Assembly: GCF_000427465.1 (NCBI RefSeq)
Contig: NZ_ATYB01000009.1
Location: 372,001 to 436,000 of the forward strand
Source of the DNA: Sinorhizobium arboris LMG 14919
Lineage (GTDB): Bacteria > Pseudomonadota > Alphaproteobacteria > Rhizobiales > Rhizobiaceae
Reading direction: 5' to 3'
DNA: 64,000 bases
This document shows positions 54,990 through 63,559 of the stretch, one piece after another. A model generated the notes under the pieces. It was not told the origin of the DNA. It did not search any database and saw nothing but the letters and a program-made list of their open reading frames with translations. Position 1 is the stretch's first letter. Each line of letters starts with the position of its first letter. Position numbers and translations under genes: made by a program.

Positions 54990-56456
54990 ATGACCGATAC
55001 ATCACTTCCACGCTCCGTCGACCGAACTGCATGGCTGGGGCTAATGGCCATTTTGCCCCTGGTCCTGCTCGTCGCCATGGACGGATCGATCCTTTACCTG
55101 GCCATGCCGCGCGTGACCTCAGCCCTCATGCCGACCGCCGATCAGGCGCTCTGGATCCTGGACATCTACGGTTTCGTGGTCGGATCGCTGCTGATTGTCT
55201 TCGGCAATATCGGCGACCGCTACGGCCGGCTGAAACTTATCATGGCCGGTGCGCTGGTCTTCGGCGCAGGATCGCTCGGCGCGGCCTATTCGCAAACGCC
55301 CGAGCACCTGATCGCCTCGCGCGCCCTGATGGGCTTGGGTGGCGCGACATTATTGCCTTCCGGCTTGGCGATCGTCAGCGCTCTGTTCCCCGATTCGCGG
55401 CTGCGCGCTCAGGCGATCGGTCTCTTTGCGGCCACTTTTGCAGCCGGGTTTGCGATCGGGCCCCTCATCGGCGGCATGCTGCTGCGGCAGTTCGTGTGGG
55501 GCGTGGTGTTTCTGATCAATATCCCCGTCGTGATCGCCTTCGTGATTGCCGCACCGATCCTTTTGCGGGAGGTGCGCTCCACCCTCCATGGCAGTATCGA
55601 CATAGCGAGCCTCGTGCTGTCTTTTGTCGGCATCCTGTTGGTCACTTACGCACTCAAGAATGCGGCCGCCTACGGGTTTACTCCAATGCAAATTACTGCA
55701 GGGGCCGCCGGCACCTTGGCGCTGGCGTTGTTCCTTCGCCGGCAGACAGGGCTTGAGCATCCGCTGCTTGACCTGCGCCTCTTCCGCGACCGCATCTTCT
55801 CAATCGCAATCCTGACCGGTCTTCTGTCGCTGGTCGTATGGTCTGCTGCCGGATATTTGTCAGGCATCTATCTGCAATCGGTGCTGGGCATCGATGTCTT
55901 CACTGCCGCGCTGCTGACGCTACCGGGCGCGATCGTGCTGACGGCGACCTGCGTGGCCACCGCCCGCATAGTGGAACGGATCGGTCGCAAGACCGCACTC
56001 GTGGCGACGCATCTGCTGATCGGCGCCGGCGTCTTCCTGCTGTTGTTCACGACGCCCGAGACAGGCATTGCGGCCTTCATCGCCTCGACCATGATCGCCG
56101 GCATCGGATATGGGCTGTCCTTCAGCCTCGTAGCCGATATCGCGGTGTCTGCGGTTCCTGCGAACCGGGCGGGCGCGGCGGGTTCGATAGCAGAGACCAG
56201 CAACGAACTGGGCAATGCGCTGGGTATTTCCGTGCTCGGATCGTTGGCCACGTTGAACTTCCGGCTATTTGGTCCCGGTGTAGCGGGGACGCTCGACGAA
56301 ACGCTGGATCAGCCCGGGCTTGCATCTCACGTTTTAATTCAGGCGCAGGAAGCGTTCCTCACGGGCATGCATGTCGCGTTAGGCACCGGCGGTCTGCTGA
56401 CGCTCGCCGTCGGTGTCATCGCCTGGGTCTGGCTGCCGAGCAAGTTGCCGGAATAA
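54990..56456 (+). CDS. MFS efflux transporter, DHA2 (14-helix) family
   Basis: 488-residue drug:H+ antiporter-2 type transporter. About 14 hydrophobic helices; motif A is GNIGDRYGRLKLIMAGALVF, motif D1 is MDGSILYLAMPRV, and the motif C-like antiporter segment is FAAGFAIGPLIGGMLL. It resembles quaternary-ammonium/dye exporters such as QacA/SmvA. The start at 54990 follows agaggatttg. Controlled by the divergent TetR protein. Confidence 0.9.
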   Translation: MTDTSLPRSVDRTAWLGLMAILPLVLLVAMDGSILYLAMPRVTSALMPTADQALWILDIYGFVVGSLLIVFGNIGDRYGRLKLIMAGALVFGAGSLGAAYSQTPEHLIASRALMGLGGATLLPSGLAIVSALFPDSRLRAQAIGLFAATFAAGFAIGPLIGGMLLRQFVWGVVFLINIPVVIAFVIAAPILLREVRSTLHGSIDIASLVLSFVGILLVTYALKNAAAYGFTPMQITAGAAGTLALALFLRRQTGLEHPLLDLRLFRDRIFSIAILTGLLSLVVWSAAGYLSGIYLQSVLGIDVFTAALLTLPGAIVLTATCVATARIVERIGRKTALVATHLLIGAGVFLLLFTTPETGIAAFIASTMIAGIGYGLSFSLVADIAVSAVPANRAGAAGSIAETSNELGNALGISVLGSLATLNFRLFGPGVAGTLDETLDQPGLASHVLIQAQEAFLTGMHVALGTGGLLTLAVGVIAWVWLPSKLPE

Positions 56457-56643
56457 CTTCTCCCCATATGGCGCATGCAGGTGCGGCCTGCGCTTCAGAC
56501 GGCTCCTCCCTTCCACTGGCTCGCCATGCGCCAGCATTGGATCTGCCTGGAAGGAGGTGCCTGAGTGGCATGATGAAATACAACTCGCGAGTTCATGCAC
56601 CGATGATCTTGCCAGCGGGAGGTGCTCCCCTAGATGGGCAAGG

Positions 56644-57924
56644 ATGGAGCTTCAGGAAAGCGCAGTTGCTGCCAGTCGCGCGGGCGCCTCCCCGGAGGCC
56701 CGGTTTCAGCCGCGCAACCCGGCTGTCATGGCCGAAGTCGAGCGTCTTCTCGCGGGCCGCACGCGTGACATCCGTCTCCGTGGGGAGCTTGGTCGCCTGT
56801 TCCGGGAGCGTTCGTGGTCACGGACGGCCAAGATCATTCGCGCGTGGATGGTATGGGTGACCTTGCTGGACGTCCTGACGCTGGGTCTCAATGCGATCCT
56901 GCTTCCGAAAGCCGTAACGCTGTCGATGATTCCGCCGGCCTGCATTCTCCCGCCCGCAGCCCTGGCTACCGCCTTCGTCTGGCGAAAACCGCGCGGCGTC
57001 TGGCTTCAAAGGATGTCACTGCTTGCGGGCCTGTTCCTCATTCTTTTGTCGGTCGCGCTGGTGGGCGTGAGCGCGGGCGGCGAGTTCTATGAGCGGCACC
57101 TGAACATCATGCTGTTCGTCGCCATCACCGCTATCATTATCTTCGCCGTGCCTCTGGCTTGGACGGTGACGATCGCCTCTTTCGCGCTTGCCCTTTATCT
57201 GCTTTTTCAGTTGCAGAATCCGATCCTGAACAGGGGCAGCGCCGTGGCCGGAACGCTGTTCTTTGCCGGCGGCATTATCGCAACTGTCGTTGCCCGGCGC
57301 ACGATCACGATCCTGGCTCAAAAGACCTTCCTTCTTGAGCTTCGCGACATGCGGAGGGTCGCGCAGCTTGCCGACGCCAATGCCCGCCTCGAGCGCCTCG
57401 CGAAGACCGATCCTCTGACCGGTATCGCCAACAGACGCTGGATGATGGAAACCCTTAACCGTCTCTGGAGCACAGGCGCCGAGCGCCGGCCCGGCACCGC
57501 CATGCTGATGTGTGACATCGACGATTTCAAGAACCTGAACGATCGCCTTGGGCACGCCGAGGGCGATCGTTGCCTCGTGAAAGTTGCCGGCATCATTCAG
57601 AGCAGCGTCAGGCGAAATCGCGACCATGTCGCCCGCTACGGCGGTGAGGAGTTCCTCGTCGTGCTTCCCGGCGCAGATGAAGGAGCAGCGCTGGCTACGG
57701 CGGAACGAATTAGGGCGAGTGTCGAAGCCGCCTCCCTTCCGAATCCCGCATCGCGTGTAGCGCCTTACGTTACCCTCAGCATTGGCGTGGCGGCGCAGGC
57801 GCAAGGTGAAGAGATCCTGGCGCCGGAGACGCTTCAGAACCGGGCTGATGCGGCACTGTACCTGGCCAAGCAAGCCGGCCGCAACCGCGTGGCACTCTAT
57901 CAGCCGGACCTGTCGACCTCATAG
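56644..57924 (+). CDS. diguanylate cyclase (GGDEF) with N-terminal membrane domain
   Basis: 426-residue protein. About five to six hydrophobic helices occupy residues ~65-225, then a short coiled segment (ELRDMRRVAQLADANARLER) and a GGDEF domain. The active-site motif is GGEEF (333-337), preceded by DPLTGIANRR and the metal-binding DIDDFKNLND. It makes cyclic di-GMP at the membrane. No RxxD inhibitory site is seen before GGEEF (VARYGGEEF). The start at 56644 (MELQESAV) is chosen as the first with an upstream ribosome-binding-like ggcaagg; longer frames are low-complexity. Confidence 0.88.
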   Translation: MELQESAVAASRAGASPEARFQPRNPAVMAEVERLLAGRTRDIRLRGELGRLFRERSWSRTAKIIRAWMVWVTLLDVLTLGLNAILLPKAVTLSMIPPACILPPAALATAFVWRKPRGVWLQRMSLLAGLFLILLSVALVGVSAGGEFYERHLNIMLFVAITAIIIFAVPLAWTVTIASFALALYLLFQLQNPILNRGSAVAGTLFFAGGIIATVVARRTITILAQKTFLLELRDMRRVAQLADANARLERLAKTDPLTGIANRRWMMETLNRLWSTGAERRPGTAMLMCDIDDFKNLNDRLGHAEGDRCLVKVAGIIQSSVRRNRDHVARYGGEEFLVVLPGADEGAALATAERIRASVEAASLPNPASRVAPYVTLSIGVAAQAQGEEILAPETLQNRADAALYLAKQAGRNRVALYQPDLSTS

Positions 57925-58057
57925 CTCTGGCCTTGCGACTGGCCTCTGTTGCGCGTTGTTGATCCTGCCCGGCTCCGGCTTCGAGGTCGCCCGATCGGGG
58001 CCGGCGGCCCGCTTTGACGGCTTGAGCGTTCGTTATAGAAACAGCGAGCTCACCGAA

Positions 58058-58126
58058 ACCCTCCGACTTTCCGACACGACGCGTTCTCCAGAGACGAAAA
58101 ACCGTTACAGACTGGAAGTGCTCTAG
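58058..58126. repeat. partial RIME-like intergenic element at the recX end
   Basis: The stretch ends in ggaagtgctctag, identical to the right end of the element in the kdp operon (34228-34317), and contains the similar aaaaccgttacag segment. The terminal GCTCTAG overlaps the recX stop codon. Confidence 0.4.
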
Positions 58127-58683
58127 AGATAGCGACCCGCGGCCAACGCTTCTTCGGCATCGTCGATCGACATCTCGAAAACCTTTTTGCCGATGTCGAA
58201 GCCAAAGCCGGCCCTTGCAAAGGCGGAAAGCTCCTTTGCCTTCCGTTTGTCGTCGAGTTCACCCTTGCGAAAGGGCCCGAAAGCACGCTTCCGGGCAAGG
58301 ACGAGTGCGGCGTACAGATCGTCTGCCGCGGCAACGGCGGTCCTGACCGTGCTTCTGGCAACGCCCCGCCGCGAGAGCTTCTGCGCGATTGCCCGCTTGG
58401 ACTTGCCGGCGCGCATGCCCGAACGGGTGTTGATTTCCGCATAGGCCGTGTCGTCGAGCGCCTTGTTGTCGTAGGCGAACTTCACGGCGGAGTCGGCCAG
58501 CGCCTTGACCTGCTCTTCGCTGATCGTGCCGAATTTCTGGCGGGCCCCTCGCGATATGGCGTCGAAGAGCTGCTTCTCGGTGTGCATCCGTCGCTCGAGG
58601 CGATAGATTGCCGAATTGCGCGCCCAGGAGAGCATGCGCGGTGTCGGCGTGCCGGATTGCTCCATCTCTTCGTCGAAGTCCAA
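58123..58683 (-). CDS. recX: RecX-family regulatory protein
   Basis: 186-residue RecX-like protein built of three-helix repeats: AIYRLERRMHTEKQLFDAIS, ALADSAVKFAYDNKALDDTA, KRAIAQKLSRRGVARSTVRT and AKELSAFARAGFGFDIGKKV. RecX limits RecA filaments during recombination. It is not next to recA here. The stop codon (TAG) lies in the CTAGAGC end of an intergenic repeat, so the last residues may have been changed when the element arrived. Confidence 0.85.
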   Translation of the reverse strand: MDFDEEMEQSGTPTPRMLSWARNSAIYRLERRMHTEKQLFDAISRGARQKFGTISEEQVKALADSAVKFAYDNKALDDTAYAEINTRSGMRAGKSKRAIAQKLSRRGVARSTVRTAVAAADDLYAALVLARKRAFGPFRKGELDDKRKAKELSAFARAGFGFDIGKKVFEMSIDDAEEALAAGRYL

Positions 58684-58824
58684 CCTACACCTCCAGTTCG
58701 TTCACTGGATGTGAACCTTCCGTTGTGCAACGGTTCTCCGTCATTTCAATCGTTTTCCATGCGATGTTCAGCGCCTTGAAGTCTGTATTTTGGAATCCCC
58801 GGATAACTGCCCCTCCATTGCAGA

Positions 58825-59724
58825 TCATGACATGAAACCCGGCAGTTGAGTCGCCAAGGCGTCGACGGCTACACGAACTTTGAGGGGCAGGTGCGGCGTC
58901 TGCAGCCACAATGCATGGCAATCATATAGAAACGGCGGTTGCTCCGGCAGAAGCCGGACGAGCGTGCCCGCCTCGATCCGCCCCCGCACCAGCCAGTACG
59001 GAAGCCATGCAACGCCCATCCCTCGTACGGCGGCATCCGCGATCGCATCCAAATCGTCCAAACGGAACCGATGGAGCGGCATCACCTCCACCGGGGACTG
59101 TCCCCGCCTTGGGAAAAGCCAGGGCGGAACCGGCCCGGACCGGCGATAGACGACTGCCGAGTGCTGCGCCAGATCCTCCGGGGTCTCGGGGCAGCCATGC
59201 AATTCCAGATAGGCGGGTGAGGCGCATACAATCATCGGCTGGCGTGCGACGCGTCGGGCTATCAATTCGGCTCTGTCCTGCAATACGCCCGTGCGGATGG
59301 AGAGATCATAGCCATCTTCGGCAAGGTCGATGATGCGATCGTTGAACGAGAGGTCCAGTTCCAGCGTGGGATGCTTTCGGGCGAGTTCCAGCAACACGGG
59401 AGTGACGCAATGGCGGCCGAAATGGACCGGCATCGTGACACGCAGCTTTCCGCGCGGCTCGGAAAGCTGATCGGCTGCAAGCGCATCCGCCGCTTGCGCT
59501 TCCGCGAGGACCACCCGGCACCGCTCGTAATAGACGCAACCGAACTCCGTGAGGCTCTGTCGTCGGGTGGTGCGGTTGATAAGCTGCACGCCAAGTCGGT
59601 CCTCTAAGGACCGAACATGCTTGCCGACCATCGGTCCGGAAAGACCAAGCGTCGCCGCCGCGGCGGCGAAGGAGCCGAGATCGACCGCTTTGACGAATAC
59701 AGCCATGCTGGTCAGACGATCCAT
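58825..59724 (-). CDS. LysR family transcriptional regulator
   Basis: 299-residue LysR regulator. The HTH is FVKAVDLGSFAAAAATLGLS with GPMVGKHVRSLEDRLGVQLI; the effector domain follows and is of the CrgA/DmlR-like subgroup. It is divergent from the oxidoreductase at 59826 and probably controls it. Confidence 0.9.
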   Translation of the reverse strand: MDRLTSMAVFVKAVDLGSFAAAAATLGLSGPMVGKHVRSLEDRLGVQLINRTTRRQSLTEFGCVYYERCRVVLAEAQAADALAADQLSEPRGKLRVTMPVHFGRHCVTPVLLELARKHPTLELDLSFNDRIIDLAEDGYDLSIRTGVLQDRAELIARRVARQPMIVCASPAYLELHGCPETPEDLAQHSAVVYRRSGPVPPWLFPRRGQSPVEVMPLHRFRLDDLDAIADAAVRGMGVAWLPYWLVRGRIEAGTLVRLLPEQPPFLYDCHALWLQTPHLPLKVRVAVDALATQLPGFMS

Positions 59725-59825
59725 ATTAAAAACTCACCGTTTCGACTGTGCTGCCTGTCTGACTATTTATCGAGTTCGGAGCTGCTGTCATAGGTCATTC
59801 AAAGCATTTGTTTTGGAGTGTTGCT

Positions 59826-60815
59826 ATGGCGCGCGTTGTTCGCTTTCACGAGTTGGGTGGTCCGGAGGTGCTGCGGATCGAGGATGTGAGTGTCCCGGAG
59901 CCCGGCCCCGAGGAGGTTCGTATCCGCGTCAAGGCGCTGGGCCTCAACCGGGCCGAGGCTTTGCTGCGCTCCGGTGTCTATATCGAGACGGCAACATTTC
60001 CTTCGGGCCTTGGCCTCGAGGCAGCAGGTCTTGTCGAAGCGGTCGGCCCGGGCGTTCGAGGGTTCGCGCCCGGCGATCCGGTCAGCGTGCTGCCGCCGAA
60101 ATCGATGATCCGGTGGCCCGCCTATGGAGAACTTGCGAGATTTCCTGCTGCGCTCCTCGTCAGGCACCCGCCGTCGCTAAGCTGGGAAGAAGCGGCTGCT
60201 GTATGGATGCAGTATCTCACCGCTTATGGCGGGCTGGTTGATATCGGAGGGCTCCGCAGGGGAGATTTTGTCGCCATCACCGCCGCATCGAGCAGTGTCG
60301 GGCTTGCCGCGATCCAGATTGCCAATACGGTCGGCGCCATTCCGATAGCGGTGACCCGGACCTCCGCCAAGCGGCAACGGCTGCTGGAGGCCGGTGCGGC
60401 GCATGTCATCGCCTCCATGGAGGGGGACCTAGAGGCGCAGCTGAATAAAGTTGCCGGGCAGCAGGGAATTCGCGTCGTGTTTGATCCCGTAGGCGGCCCG
60501 ATCTTCGAGCCACTGGCTGCCGCGATGGCCTCGGGCGGCATACTTGTCGAGTATGGCGGGCTGAGCCCGGAGAAGACTCCGTTCCCGCTGTTTGCCGTGC
60601 TGAGCAAGGGGCTGACGCTGCGCGGCTATCTGGTCCATGAGCTGCTCGCCGATCCGGAGCGCCTTGAGCCTGCCAAGGCATTCATCCTGGAAGGTCTGGA
60701 GTCGGGCGCCTTGAGGCCCATCATCGCCAGGACGTTCCCGTTCGACCAGATCGTCGAGGCTCACCGTTTTCTGGAGTCCAACGAACAGTTCGGCAAAATT
60801 GTCGTCACTGTCTGA
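59826..60815 (+). CDS. zinc-independent MDR oxidoreductase (quinone oxidoreductase-like)
   Basis: 329-residue medium-chain reductase. GroES-like N-terminal domain with VKALGLNRAEALLRSGVYIE; cofactor motif ITAASSSVGLAAIQIANTVG (~156-175); VVFDPVGGPIFEPLA is typical of quinone oxidoreductases. No structural or catalytic zinc cysteines are seen. The ATG at 59826 is favoured over 59808 by family alignment. Divergent from the LysR gene, probably its target. Distantly related to the oxidoreductase at 3184-4152. Confidence 0.88.
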   Translation: MARVVRFHELGGPEVLRIEDVSVPEPGPEEVRIRVKALGLNRAEALLRSGVYIETATFPSGLGLEAAGLVEAVGPGVRGFAPGDPVSVLPPKSMIRWPAYGELARFPAALLVRHPPSLSWEEAAAVWMQYLTAYGGLVDIGGLRRGDFVAITAASSSVGLAAIQIANTVGAIPIAVTRTSAKRQRLLEAGAAHVIASMEGDLEAQLNKVAGQQGIRVVFDPVGGPIFEPLAAAMASGGILVEYGGLSPEKTPFPLFAVLSKGLTLRGYLVHELLADPERLEPAKAFILEGLESGALRPIIARTFPFDQIVEAHRFLESNEQFGKIVVTV

Positions 60816-60839
60816 CGGGTAATGCGAACTCCGTCCCGA

Positions 60840-61106
60840 TCAAGCGAACCGCATCGCCGATCTCTCTCGCGCCTTCGCCGCCACTTCCTCGCGATTGCGT
60901 GGAGGCTGTGAGGTCTCCAGCGAATCCAGAAGGTCGCGCGCGCATGCCGCGATCGAGTCGACGGCGCGTTCGAACGCGGCCTCATTGCGTTTCGACGGTT
61001 TGGTCGTTCCGCTCAGCTTGCGCACGAACTGCAGCGCCGCGTCGCGGATTTCCTCGTCCGTCGCCGGCGGATCGAAATTGAACAGAGGTTTTATGTTTCG
61101 GCACAT
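60840..61106 (-). CDS. DUF2277 family protein
   Basis: 88-residue cytoplasmic protein matching DUF2277: MCRNIKPLFNFDPPATDEEI, AALQFVRKLSGTTKPSKRNE and the Arg-rich end. The MCRNI start and FxPPAT motif are characteristic. The function is unknown. The ribosome-binding site gggagcaagtc precedes the ATG. It ends 25 bp from the convergent oxidoreductase gene. Confidence 0.87.
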   Translation of the reverse strand: MCRNIKPLFNFDPPATDEEIRDAALQFVRKLSGTTKPSKRNEAAFERAVDSIAACARDLLDSLETSQPPRNREEVAAKARERSAMRFA

Positions 61107-61257
61107 GACTTGCTCCCGGTCATCTCTCCCAAGGGAGGTGGCTCCGATGAAGGTAGTCGCGTGACCGCTATTTGCAACCGGTCAAGCCGGGCACGGCGAC
61201 AAACCGCGCCCGGGATCCCCCACAACGGCGAGATACTTGGCTGCCCGTGACCGTTGA

Positions 61258-62007
61258 TCAACTGGAACTGAGGACGTAACGGCGATTGCCGGCAAGCGCA
61301 GGACGCGCGTTCATCGAGTACAGTGCGGTGAATTTCTTGATGTCTGCCGGATCCACCTCGACCGGTTCCATGACCACCATCCAATCAACGATCTCGCTGC
61401 ACGGAGGGGTGGTCAGTGATCCCTCATAGGTCCAATACCTGAGCGAGGATGGCAAGAGGCCATTCGGATCAACAGCGGCGAGCGGCAGTTCTTCGCCGGG
61501 CTTGCGTGGGAACTTCGCTGCGAGGTTTGCGAAGGTTGAGTTGGCCGCACCGGGCACCAGGAAGACGCCGAGCACGCCGAGCGTGCCAGTCTCCGCGCTC
61601 TTGTGAACGAAATGCGCTTCCATGGGAAAGTTGCCGCCGTCGACGGAATGCTCGCTCGGGGCGTGGAAATGGTACTGCACCAGATCATAGGTCTTGTCGC
61701 CGCGACGAAGCGTACCGCCCGCAGCCTTCACCTGGATCGTATGGCCATTGTTGAGAATCGTGCCACCGCTTTTCCAGTCCGCCGCAAGGTCCGGAATATC
61801 GGCCTTGATCGCGCCGCGGATATCAATCGGCGATTGCTGCGATCCGGCCGAACAGGCGCTGTTCTCCGCCGCCAAAGAGCCCCAATGCTCGGGCCCCTCT
61901 TCGCCATCGTAGCCCCAATGCACGCCCTCTGCGGCGTAGGCGGTTTTGACGCAAAGCGGGCAGGCGGCAAGCAGGGCCAAACCTTTGAGGAAATTACGCC
62001 TTTCCAT
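61258..62007 (-). CDS. cah: exported alpha-class carbonic anhydrase
   Basis: 249-residue alpha-carbonic anhydrase. The N terminus ERRNFLKGLALLAACPLC is a Tat-type signal (twin Arg), giving a periplasmic enzyme. Zinc ligands are the two His of QYHFHAPSEHSVDGG and the His in EAHFVHKSAETG. The proton-network segment SLTTPPCSEIVDWMVVMEPV is conserved, and a disulfide probably joins the Cys of SACSAGSQQSPID with CSE. It interconverts CO2 and bicarbonate. Single gene, divergent from a sugar-transport operon. Confidence 0.93.
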   Translation of the reverse strand: MERRNFLKGLALLAACPLCVKTAYAAEGVHWGYDGEEGPEHWGSLAAENSACSAGSQQSPIDIRGAIKADIPDLAADWKSGGTILNNGHTIQVKAAGGTLRRGDKTYDLVQYHFHAPSEHSVDGGNFPMEAHFVHKSAETGTLGVLGVFLVPGAANSTFANLAAKFPRKPGEELPLAAVDPNGLLPSSLRYWTYEGSLTTPPCSEIVDWMVVMEPVEVDPADIKKFTALYSMNARPALAGNRRYVLSSS

Positions 62008-62386
62008 TCATATACCTTTCGAAATGAGCACGAGTGGACGCACTCGCGGGGACTCGATGCGGCTCCTTACCTGTCCATTCGCTGTCAGGACGAGGAATTT
62101 CAGGATCTTCTCGGCGGCCATTTTTTCGCTTCTGACGGGACGTGGCTCCTCAGAACCGCTTTCCTTCGTGCAACCTGAAAAGCACGACCAGCAGCCGCAC
62201 TCCGCCTTAGCCGCTGAATTGCTCCACGCCGCATAGCCGCGCCTCATCGCATCTCAAATGCAGGAAGCGTATGCCGCGAGGCATTCGAGCGTTCACTTTC
62301 GCGGTTTGTAACATCTATTGACGATATGATAACATCAATATACGTTACAAACGCGCCGACCCAAGTGGCGCTTTCGGAGGAGAACC
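62008..62386. promoter_or_regulatory. divergent promoter region between cah and the sugar ABC operon
   Basis: About 380 bp; no gene seen. The right third is AT-rich and carries the repeat structure at 62304-62352, followed by the ribosome-binding site ggaggag of the binding-protein gene. Confidence 0.45.
62304..62352. promoter_or_regulatory. inverted and direct repeats upstream of the sugar-binding protein gene
   Basis: gtttgtaac (62304-62312) and gttacaaac (62344-62352) are perfect 9-bp inverted arms. Inside, TAACATC recurs at 62309 and 62330, two helical turns apart (21 bp). The layout fits a dimeric or tetrameric sugar-operon repressor (DeoR/LacI type). The regulator is not in the window. 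Confidence 0.45.
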
Positions 62387-63505
62387 ATGAAAAACAAGAC
62401 TTTGCTGACAGCTCTGTCAGCGATGACGCTCGCCCTTTCCCTTTCGACCGCCGCTATCGCGAAGGACAGCTACCGCGTCGCCGTGATCCGCTGGGATCCC
62501 AACGACATCTATTTCAACGGCGTGCAGCTCGGTCAGGAAATCGAGAAGAAGCGCATCGAGGAAAAGGACGGCGTGAAGATCGAGTTCACGGTCTTCGGAG
62601 CCAATGACGTGAGTGCGCAGCGCAACGCGCTCGACGCCCAGATCGCCCGCGGCGTCGACGGCGTACTTCTTGTGCCCTGGCGCGGCGAGGCGATGATCAG
62701 GACCGTAGAGGAGCTGGCCGCCAAGAACATCCCGGTCGTCGTGTCGAATGCATTCGTTCCGAAATCGAAATCGACCTTCGTGGCCTTCGACAACGAGACG
62801 GCCGGCCGCAAGGGCGGCGAGGCGATCGTCAGCTGGCTCGACAAGAACCGCGGTGAGGACTGGCGCAAGCAGGACGGCGTGATCATCGAACTGCGCTGCA
62901 TCATCACCGCTTCTTTCGACATCGGCCGTAGTGCCGGCTATCATTCGGCCTTCGATCCGATCGTGAAGGACAATCCGGGCATCAAGATCGAATCGCACGA
63001 GGCGGGATGCGACGGCTCCAAGGCACGCAAGGTCGTGGACGACATGATCTCGCGCTACGGCAAGGACAAGATCCTCGCGGTCGCCAGCATCGACGGCACC
63101 ATGGGCATCGGCGGCGCCATCCCGGCCTTCGCCGCGCAGGGAATTCTGAAGAAGTCGGACGATCCGGCCCATATTCCGGTCGCGACGATCGACGGGACGC
63201 AGCCGGAGCTTGCCGCCGTCGAGAAGGGAGACCTGACCCATGTTTCGGTCCAGCCGGCGACGGGTGAGGGCATCGTCTCCATGCGCCTGCTCTACGACAT
63301 GATGAAGAACGGCAAGCTGCTCGAAAGATCGGCTTCCGCCGGCACCTATCCGATCGAGGGCGAGGAACTCTGGGCGCCGGTCGAGATCGTGCCGTCCGAC
63401 GCCTTCGACGGCGACTGGTACAAGATCCGGGCCTATTCCGTACCTGAGGACGTTCCCGCGAAGGACGAACGCAACTGGGCCAACCAGATGAAGGCCGCCG
63501 ATTGA
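62387..63505 (+). CDS. sugar ABC transporter substrate-binding protein (ribose-type)
   Basis: 372-residue periplasmic binding protein of the Peripla_BP_4 family with the signal peptide TALSAMTLALSLSTAAIA. Characteristic parts are DAQIARGVDGVLLVPWRGEA, AFDNETAGRKGGEAIVSWLD and LAVASIDGTMGIGGAIPAFA. It should bind a sugar or polyol for the ABC importer that follows. The ATG follows ggaggagaacc. Base use resembles the rest of the window. The exact ligand is unknown. Confidence 0.9.
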   Translation: MKNKTLLTALSAMTLALSLSTAAIAKDSYRVAVIRWDPNDIYFNGVQLGQEIEKKRIEEKDGVKIEFTVFGANDVSAQRNALDAQIARGVDGVLLVPWRGEAMIRTVEELAAKNIPVVVSNAFVPKSKSTFVAFDNETAGRKGGEAIVSWLDKNRGEDWRKQDGVIIELRCIITASFDIGRSAGYHSAFDPIVKDNPGIKIESHEAGCDGSKARKVVDDMISRYGKDKILAVASIDGTMGIGGAIPAFAAQGILKKSDDPAHIPVATIDGTQPELAAVEKGDLTHVSVQPATGEGIVSMRLLYDMMKNGKLLERSASAGTYPIEGEELWAPVEIVPSDAFDGDWYKIRAYSVPEDVPAKDERNWANQMKAAD

Positions 63506-63559
63506 TCGACCGGCGGCGGCGTCATCGCCGCCGCCCTTCCCCTTTCAGTGAGCAACTCC

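Noticed and set aside
58720..58733. Palindrome ccgttgtgcaacgg upstream of recX.
   Set aside because: Only 6-bp arms; the location could suit an operator, but short palindromes of this kind are expected by chance in 64 kb.
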